Below, piece by piece: positions 1 to 5,288 of a stretch of DNA of 6,411 nucleotides (position 1 is the stretch's first letter; every line of letters begins with the position of its first letter). A model generated the notes under the pieces. It searched no databases, was not told the DNA's origin, and saw only the letters and a program-made list of their open reading frames with translations. The position numbers were made by a program, and so were the translations under genes. Origin of the DNA: Geopsychrobacter sp. GTDB taxonomy: Bacteria > Desulfobacterota > Desulfuromonadia > Desulfuromonadales > Geopsychrobacteraceae. The stretch lies in NCBI GenBank assembly GCA_021647445.1, contig JAKIUS010000102.1, positions 1-6,411 of the forward strand, written 5' to 3'.

Positions 1-117
1 GACCACGGTGGTATCGAGAATCGCCATGAAGGAACCGACCATCACAATCAGGGTCAGAACCGTTCTGAACCCGACCGAAATCTGCTCGTGAATCTCTCTA
101 TTGGGGTCAGTTGTCAT
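1..117 (-). CDS. EmrB/QacA-type DHA2 MFS drug efflux pump, N-terminal fragment
   Basis: This is the first 39 codons of a gene that runs off the left edge. It starts at the ATG on 117-115. The protein opens with a charged cytoplasmic segment (MTTDPNREIHEQ) and then a hydrophobic helix containing FMAILDTTVV. That is the hallmark of the first membrane helix of 14-helix DHA2 drug:proton antiporters such as EmrB. By family knowledge such pumps sit in the inner membrane and work with an HlyD-type adaptor and an outer membrane channel, and both are encoded directly upstream here. The ATG overlaps the TGA of the HlyD-type gene (ATGA, 117-114), so translation is probably coupled; an AGGA lies only 3 nt before the ATG. 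The substrate cannot be inferred. The family call rests on one helix motif plus context. Confidence 0.85.
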   Translation of the reverse strand, partial: MTTDPNREIHEQISVGFRTVLTLIVMVGSFMAILDTTVV

Positions 118-1268
118 CCGTCCTGCCGCCGGATTTCAACCTCGCCGCCCAGCCCGACCCGCAACTTGTCGAGTGGTCCCTCGGTAATTTGAATCCGCAC
201 CGGGATGCGCTGGGCTACCTTGGTAAATTCACCGGCGGAGATATCACGTGGTGCCAGGGCGAAGGTCGCCGCCGAAGCGGGCATGATCCACTCGACCTTG
301 CCCTGCCAACTCTGGTTTGGATAGGCATCAATCTGAATATTAACCAGCGCCCCGGGCAGCACTCCATCCAGCTTATTCTCTTCAAGCAGTGCAATCAGAT
401 AAAGATCCTGCGGATTGATCAGGGCGTAAACCGGCTGTCCCGCCGCCAGATTGGCATGATCGCCGACCAGTCGCTTGGCGATGCGACCGCTGATCGGGCT
501 GCGCAACGCGGTCGCATCCAGATCCTGGCGGGCACTGTCACGTCCGGCCTGTAATTGCTGGATCTGCTGGGCACTGCCCGCTAATTGACGATCAATTTCT
601 GCCAACTGGGTGGCACTATTGTTGACCAGCTGCCGCTTAATTTGAGCACTGGCAATCGCCGAATCGAGGGCTTTGCTTTGGCGCTTCAACACCAGGCCTT
701 CGGCTTTCTTGCTCTCTAGTTCCGTTTCAAGCTTTTCAAGCCGTTGCCGGGCGATGGCCTGCTGTTGATAGAGATTTTGTAACCGCTGCTGATCACGCTG
801 CAACTGCTCAACGACCACATCCAGGCTGGTAATTCGCGCACCCTGCGCCAGTTTTTCATTCTTGAGCCGTTCGATCTCACGTCCGGCAAGTTGTCGCTGC
901 AATTTAAATTCTTCCGCCAGACGCTGACGTTTCAAGCCCAGGGCAGCACGCCTTTCCCCCTGTGCCGCTAACTCGGCATCAAGCCCTTGCAGCGCCAAGC
1001 GGTAATGACTGTCATCAAGCTGCGCCAGCAACTCACCCACCGCGACCCGCTCTCCCTCCTGCTTCTTCAAGGTCACTAACTGGCCCTTGACCCGATCGAA
1101 GCCGACATTGGTCAAGCTGTCACTAGCGACAAAGACGGCATTGGTCAGGGCATAGTGCATGCGATGCCGAACGAAGTTAAACAGCCCAACGAGCAACAAC
1201 AGGATCACGCCCCCTAAGAGTATGAGAGCTACACGCTGACGTGTAGAGCGGGTTTTGGTTTCAGTCAT
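114..1268 (-). CDS. HlyD/EmrA-family periplasmic membrane fusion protein
   Basis: This 384-residue adaptor should link the inner membrane MFS pump to the outer membrane channel. Residues 13-33 form a single membrane anchor with a short basic N-terminus (MTETKTRSTRQR). Residues 55-86 are the first lipoyl half-motif (KGQLVTLKKQEGERVAVGELL). A long Gln/Leu/Arg-rich coiled-coil hairpin spans about 92-250. The second lipoyl half starts at 255 (LRSPISGR). Near the C-terminus, ASAATFALAP and FTKVAQRIPVRI (348-359) resemble the EmrA-type adaptors that pair with DHA2 pumps. I chose the ATG at 1268-1266 because it overlaps the upstream TGA as ATGA and has AAAGG (1280-1276) 7 nt before it. An in-frame ATG at 1304 would add 12 residues and lie deep inside the TetR gene. 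The length is typical of the family and the gene appears intact. Confidence 0.93.
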   Translation of the reverse strand: MTETKTRSTRQRVALILLGGVILLLLVGLFNFVRHRMHYALTNAVFVASDSLTNVGFDRVKGQLVTLKKQEGERVAVGELLAQLDDSHYRLALQGLDAELAAQGERRAALGLKRQRLAEEFKLQRQLAGREIERLKNEKLAQGARITSLDVVVEQLQRDQQRLQNLYQQQAIARQRLEKLETELESKKAEGLVLKRQSKALDSAIASAQIKRQLVNNSATQLAEIDRQLAGSAQQIQQLQAGRDSARQDLDATALRSPISGRIAKRLVGDHANLAAGQPVYALINPQDLYLIALLEENKLDGVLPGALVNIQIDAYPNQSWQGKVEWIMPASAATFALAPRDISAGEFTKVAQRIPVRIQITEGPLDKLRVGLGGEVEIRRQDG

Positions 1269-1882
1269 GACACAACCTTTGAATTGCTGGGAATCGGGCC
1301 GCAACCCTGATTCAATAACTGGAGAATATGTTCAGCCACCACAACAGGGTCGGCATGCTGAGGTTGATAGCCGGGCAGGAACCCTTTTAAGGGGAGGAAA
1401 TTAAAATGATGAACAACCAGCCCGATCAGCGAGCAGCCGAGCAAGAAGGGATCGAGGTCTGGATTAAGTTGCCGGCAGAGTCTGGTTAATTCGCTGGTCA
1501 GTTCAGAAAAGACCGTCTCGGCGACCAGCTGCAAGCGTTTGGCATCGCCATCAAGCAGTTCACGCAATAACAGGCGGCTGAAGGTGCAGTCACGAGCCAA
1601 CTCCTGACAAAGCAGGTGGACCAAAAGTCGCAGGCACTCTTTAGCACTTTGGTCCGAGCGCAAAATCTGCAACATCTTTTCGGCCCGCTGTGCAAAGGCC
1701 TGCTGCATCGCCGCCAGATAGATTCCATCCTTGTCCTCAAAATGATGGTAAAGGCTGGCGACATTCATCTCACAAGCCAACGCCAAGTCACGCATGCTGA
1801 CCCCGGCATAACCGGCGGCGCTAAACTGCTCAATTGCCACTGTCAGCAGTTCAGTGCGGCTTTTACGCGCCGGGCGACTCAT
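1265..1882 (-). CDS. TetR/AcrR-family transcriptional repressor of the efflux operon
   Basis: This 205-residue protein has a TetR-type N-terminal DNA-binding domain. Helix 1 is followed by FSAAGYAGVSMRDLA and the recognition segment NVASLYHHFEDKDGIY (about 40-55), with the Tyr-His-Phe and Lys positions typical of the family. The all-helical C-terminal part (FSRLLLRELLDGD, then LLGCSLIGLVVHHF) resembles the ligand-binding domain of CecR/YbiH-like regulators, though I am less sure of that subgroup. The gene sits inside the operon it probably controls, between the channel and adaptor genes, with ATGA overlaps on both sides. It is therefore co-transcribed from the promoter it likely represses. 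A perfect 10-bp palindrome on the predicted start site upstream of the operon is the best operator candidate. Its Shine-Dalgarno region is an unusual run of eight G residues. Confidence 0.93.
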   Translation of the reverse strand: MSRPARKSRTELLTVAIEQFSAAGYAGVSMRDLALACEMNVASLYHHFEDKDGIYLAAMQQAFAQRAEKMLQILRSDQSAKECLRLLVHLLCQELARDCTFSRLLLRELLDGDAKRLQLVAETVFSELTSELTRLCRQLNPDLDPFLLGCSLIGLVVHHFNFLPLKGFLPGYQPQHADPVVVAEHILQLLNQGCGPIPSNSKVVS

Positions 1883-3216
1883 GGTGCCCCCCCCGCGAGC
1901 AAGAGATCCCGTCCCAGGGAATTATCGAGTCTGGCACGTGCCTGCAACTCGCCAAAAATCGAGTTCTGCAGATCGGTTTCTGCGCGGGTTAATAGCTGAC
2001 GCGCATCGAGCAGGTCACTGGTTGCAATCAGTTGTTCCTGATACTGCAGAACCGAGAGACGCTGATTTTCCCGCGCCTGTGCTAAAGCTGTTTGCGCGGT
2101 CTGACGATTGGTGCCGGCCAGTTCAAGATCGAGCAGCGATGCTTCGACTTCCAGCTTGACGCGATCCTCGATCTGTTGCAAGACTGCCCGCCGCGCTGCC
2201 ACCTGATGATTAGCAGCGGCACTCCGCGCCCGATCAGCCCCACCTGCAAACAGATTCCAGTTCAGTTGCAGACCGATACTGGCATTATCGAGATTACGGT
2301 AGGGATTGGCTGAGGTTGCAAAATCGTTCCCCGCGCGTTGATAGGCTCCGACCAGATTCAACTGGGGCAGATTACGACTTTTGGCCAGCGTGACCTCTGC
2401 TTCTGCGGCGGCAATCGCCGAGCGGGCCGCAATAATCTCACAACGCTGCGCCAAGGCCTTCGGGATCAAGACCGTAAGACGATCACTTACCGGGCCCGCA
2501 AGTACAACCGGCTTGAGTTGAAATTTTGTTTCGAGAGGCCGATCGACCAACAGAGCCAGACGACTGGCGGACAGACGTTGACGACTTAAACGCCGTTGAC
2601 GAAATTGTCTGGCCGATGCGAGAGCAACCTGAGCCTTGAGCAGATCATTGGCCGGGATCATCCCTTCATCAAACAGCGCCTGGGCATCCTTAAGATGATT
2701 CTGCAACTGACCTAAGGTCTCATCAGCAACCTTGAGCATCTCAGCCTGCTTTAAAAGATCCAGATAAGTCAGTTCCACCTGTAATTGCAACCGACGCGCG
2801 GCTAACTGCAGATCAAAACGAGCCAGATCGACACCGATGTCAGCCAATTGCTGGTGGGCGCTCAGGGCAAACCCACTGAAGAGTGGCTGAGTCAGGGTCA
2901 ACTGATAATGCGCCAGGGTCTTGTCATTGACACTAAATTCGGTGCCGTTAAACCGTTCGAACGGTTGCTCTTTAAGCCGCTGATAGCTGCCTTGCAACTG
3001 CAACTGAGGCAAACGATCTCCCCCGGCCGCTCGCTGCTGCTGCTGGCTGGCCGCCAATTGCTGCTGCATCTGTTTGAGCAATGGATGATTCCGGGCCGCA
3101 CGGGTCAGAGCCGTCTGCAGGTCAAGGGATTCTGCCCTCAGGCTGACTGGAGAACCCAGCAACAGAATCGCCAGACTCAAAAAACATAAGCAGAACAAAC
3201 GACAATGCCACAACAT
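1879..3216 (-). CDS. TolC-family outer membrane efflux channel (OMF)
   Basis: This 445-residue protein is the outer membrane duct of the tripartite pump. A signal peptide covers residues 1-28, with a hydrophobic core LSLAILLLG and likely cleavage at LRA|ES. The mature part shows the internal duplication of the TolC fold. LPQL at 69-72 followed by LTQPLFSGF (108-116) is echoed by LPQL at 283-286 followed by LNWNLFAGG (318-326), with long Gln/Ala/Leu-rich helices between and after them. QEQLIATSDLLDARQ near the C-terminus is also typical. No convincing lipobox is present: the signal-peptide cysteines (5, 9, 11) lie too early. The start has AAGGAG (3229-3224) 7 nt upstream. It is the first gene of the operon, and its TGA overlaps the TetR start as ATGA. 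Length and ends fit the family, so I consider it intact. Confidence 0.94.
   Translation of the reverse strand: MLWHCRLFCLCFLSLAILLLGSPVSLRAESLDLQTALTRAARNHPLLKQMQQQLAASQQQQRAAGGDRLPQLQLQGSYQRLKEQPFERFNGTEFSVNDKTLAHYQLTLTQPLFSGFALSAHQQLADIGVDLARFDLQLAARRLQLQVELTYLDLLKQAEMLKVADETLGQLQNHLKDAQALFDEGMIPANDLLKAQVALASARQFRQRRLSRQRLSASRLALLVDRPLETKFQLKPVVLAGPVSDRLTVLIPKALAQRCEIIAARSAIAAAEAEVTLAKSRNLPQLNLVGAYQRAGNDFATSANPYRNLDNASIGLQLNWNLFAGGADRARSAAANHQVAARRAVLQQIEDRVKLEVEASLLDLELAGTNRQTAQTALAQARENQRLSVLQYQEQLIATSDLLDARQLLTRAETDLQNSIFGELQARARLDNSLGRDLLLAGGAP
1887..1894 (-). repeat. G8 homopolymer at the channel/TetR gene boundary
   Basis: Eight consecutive C on the plus strand (G8 in the transcript) lie in the last codons of the channel gene (Ala-Gly-Gly-Ala-Pro-stop). 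They end 4 nt before the TetR ATG, where a Shine-Dalgarno would be expected. The tract can serve as a G-rich ribosome binding site. A length change would shift the channel's last few residues and its stop, and so alter coupling to the repressor gene. That slippage role is inference only. Confidence 0.5.
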
Positions 3217-3223
3217 ACAGCCA

Positions 3224-3229
3224 CTCCTT
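3224..3229 (-). promoter_or_regulatory. Ribosome binding site of the channel gene
   Basis: AAGGAG on the minus strand is separated by 7 nt from the ATG at 3216-3214. It is the strongest Shine-Dalgarno match in the window and fixes the start of the first operon gene. Confidence 0.8.
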
Positions 3230-3239
3230 TATATTCCCA

Positions 3240-3253
3240 AACGAACGTTCGGT
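3240..3253. promoter_or_regulatory. Candidate TetR operator (CGAACGTTCG palindrome)
   Basis: The core CGAACGTTCG (3242-3251) is a perfect 10-bp inverted repeat. Extending it to 3240-3253 gives AACGAACGTTCGGT with one mismatched pair. It sits directly downstream of the operon's predicted -10 and covers the expected transcription start (about 3247). Binding there would block polymerase. The size and symmetry fit a TetR-family dimer site, and the only regulator gene in the window is the TetR gene two positions into this operon. The palindrome is seen directly; its assignment to this regulator is inferred. Confidence 0.75.
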
Positions 3254-3283
3254 AACATAAAAGAAAGGTCGTCTGACTGTCAA
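3254..3283 (-). promoter_or_regulatory. Sigma70-type promoter of the efflux operon
   Basis: On the minus strand a perfect TTGACA -35 (3283-3278) is followed by an 18-bp spacer and a TATGTT -10 (3259-3254, four of six consensus bases). The AT-rich stretch immediately upstream (ATTTTATAAAA, around 3289-3299) could act as an UP element. The predicted start near 3247 leaves a leader of about 31 nt containing the AAGGAG site. With a consensus -35, the promoter should be strong when not repressed. Confidence 0.75.
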
Positions 3284-3333
3284 GCAGGTTTTATAAAATC
3301 CTGCCACGGTGAACAGCAATGGGGACGGTGGGA

Positions 3334-3342
3334 TGGTATACT
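3334..3342 (+). promoter_or_regulatory. Possible extended -10 promoter of the sensor kinase gene
   Basis: TGGTATACT reads as an extended -10 (TGn plus TATACT, five of six consensus bases). The -35 position 17 bp upstream (CAGCAA) is poor, which an extended -10 can tolerate. Transcription would begin near 3349, downstream of the GTG at 3309 and the ATG at 3333, leaving the ATG at 3381 as the usable start with a leader of about 32 nt. This is a motif-level prediction only. Confidence 0.4.
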
Positions 3343-3380
3343 TAGGAAATTTGCTAATATTAATTTTATTCAGGTTCAAT

Positions 3381-5288
3381 ATGTTCGCTTTTCCAAAAAT
3401 ATATTTCGCGCTCTTAAGCTTGCTTCTTTTGCTGATCATGCCGGCACTGAGTCGCGCCGATCATGCACAGAACATTCTTCTGACGCCTGAGGAACGGGCC
3501 TGGTTGCTCGACCACCCGGTTGTGCAAGTCGCCTTTGATAAAAATTTAGCCCCTGTCGAATACCGTGACAAAAAGGGCCATCCTCAGGGACTCAGCGCCG
3601 ATTATCTACAGCGTTTTGGTACGCGACTCGGCATCCGCTTTGAGATCCCAAAATTTACGAACTGGACACAGGCCATGACCGCCCTTAAATCGGGACGAGT
3701 GGATATGGCTTCAGCGATTCAGGTGACCGACGAACGGAAAAAGTATCTCGACTTCACCAGCAGCTACCTCTCATTACCGATCTCGGTATTTACCCGTGAA
3801 CAAGCGCTCTATATTGCCTATCTGGTTCAATTCGAGGGGGCGAAGGTTGCTGTGGTGGATGGGTATCCCATCAAAGAGTACCTCTTGCGCGATTACCCCC
3901 TGATTGAACTCGTAACGGTTAAAAGCATCGAAAAAGGTCTTGAACTTCTAGCGGAAGGACGGGTTGATGCTTACATCGGCAGCCAGGTCGCGACCAGCTA
4001 TGCCCTGACCCGTGGCGGATTTGCCAATATTAAAATCGCCGGCGATACTCCATATCACTATGAATTATCGATGGCCGGACGCAAGGATCAGCCCTTGCTG
4101 ACCTCCATTCTGCAAAAAGCCCTCGATAAAGTATCGCCTGAAGAACGTAGCCGGATGCTGCAGCGTTGGTTTGCGGTGAACTTCGAACACCACTTCGATT
4201 ATGCCCTGTTCTACAAGATCGGCATTCCGTTGCTCTTGCTGCTCGGATTGTTTATCTACTGGAACCGAAGGCTATCACGCGAAATCGGTTTGCGACACAG
4301 CTCAGAAAGACGCTTTCGCAGCCTGATCGAAGGTTTTTCCCTCGATTATATGTTCTTTGCCTATGATCTGGACGGCACCCTAAACTATCTGAGTCCATCG
4401 GCAGAACAATTCACGCACCTTAAAGCCAGTGATTTAATCGGCAAAAAATGGCACAGCCTCCCCTTTGCCGACCAGGTAGAGAACCAACTGAAACAGATCG
4501 ATAAGGCGGTCAAGCGCGGCGAAACCCCACCCGCAGTCGAAATAGAATTCAATGCAAGGGATGGCAGTTGGCGTTGCTGGCGCATCAGCGTCCATCCCAA
4601 TTTTGATGAGAACAATCAACCGATCGGGGTCGATGGCATCGTCAACGAGATAACAGAACAGAAAATAGCCGGACTAAAACTGTTACAGGCCAAGGAAGCG
4701 GCTGAGTCAGCGAGTCGAGCCAAAAGTCGCTTTCTGGCCAGCATGTCTCATGAGTTGCGGACTCCCCTCACCTCAATCCTGGGCTATTCCTACCTGCTAC
4801 AAAAGAAAACTGATCTGCCGGATCAGGTCATGCGAAAGATTAAGACCATCCATAACAGCGGCCAACACCTAGGCAAAATGATCAACGATGTTCTGGAAAT
4901 TTCGCGGATCGAAGCAGGGCATCATGACCTCCATATCGAATCCTTTGAACTTCGCCCCTTTCTGGTTGAAATCAGGGAGATGTTCCAGTTACAGGCCCAA
5001 GAACAAGGTCTGCAGTTAATTTTTGATTTGCCGGAAAATTTTCCCGAAACAATTTCGACAGATCAGGGGAAACTCCGACAAATCCTGATAAACCTTCTCG
5101 GGAATGCCTGTAAATTTACCGAAGAAGGCAAGATCCAAGTCAAATTGGACTGGCACTGGCTGAATGAGAGCCACATCGAGTTGCAAGTAACGGTCGAGGA
5201 TACGGGCCCAGGCATCTCCTCCGCCGAACTGTTAAATCTCTTTCAGCCATTTGAACAAGGGAGAGCCGGCCGCAAAAAAGGCGGAACT
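3381..5288 (+). CDS. Sensor histidine kinase (SBP_bac_3-TM-PAS-HisKA-HATPase_c), 3' end lost at junction
   Basis: The 636 kinase-derived residues form a membrane two-component sensor. Residues 1-26 are a signal peptide (cleavage near LSRA|DH). About 35-270 is a periplasmic solute-binding domain of the SBP_bac_3 type (VQVAFDKNLAPVEYRD, LKSGRVDMASAI, LLAEGRVDAYIGS). One membrane helix covers about 277-294, then PAS (about 312-430). HisKA contains FLASMSHELRTPLTSILGY with phospho-acceptor His457. HATPase_c has the N box (Asn575, GNACKF), the G1 box DTGPGIS (Asp607) and the F box QPFEQ, but stops at GRKKGGT, exactly where GTGLGLAIS is expected. The open frame runs on to a stop at 6165-6167, but that tail is antisense to purL. 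Without the G2 box the kinase should not be functional as written. I prefer ATG 3381 because it begins the signal peptide; GTG 3309 would add 24 residues. The ligand may be an amino acid or another small polar solute. No cognate response regulator is visible. Confidence 0.88.

Noticed and set aside
111..554. Plus-strand open frame of 147 codons opposite the adaptor gene
   Set aside because: It is antisense to the HlyD-type gene, with no domain and no ribosome binding site.
1269..1304. Twelve-residue N-terminal extension of the HlyD-type protein
   Set aside because: The ATG at 1268 has a good AAAGG site and repeats the ATGA overlap seen at the other two boundaries.
1616..1999. Plus-strand open frame of 127 codons across the TetR gene and the end of the channel gene
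   Set aside because: It lies opposite two well-supported genes and shows no recognisable domain; it is a shadow frame.
1879..3216. Channel protein as an outer membrane lipoprotein
   Set aside because: The signal-peptide cysteines (residues 5, 9, 11) are within or before the hydrophobic core and do not form a lipobox; cleavage at LRA|ES fits signal peptidase I.
3309..3380. GTG 3309 or ATG 3333 as kinase start
   Set aside because: The signal peptide begins naturally at ATG 3381, a weak AGG lies 6 nt before it, and the likely extended -10 at 3334-3342 would place transcription downstream of both earlier starts.
3122..3439. Minus-strand open frame of 105 codons across the divergent promoter region
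   Set aside because: It overlaps the channel signal peptide in another frame, crosses the promoter and operator, and runs antisense to the kinase start.
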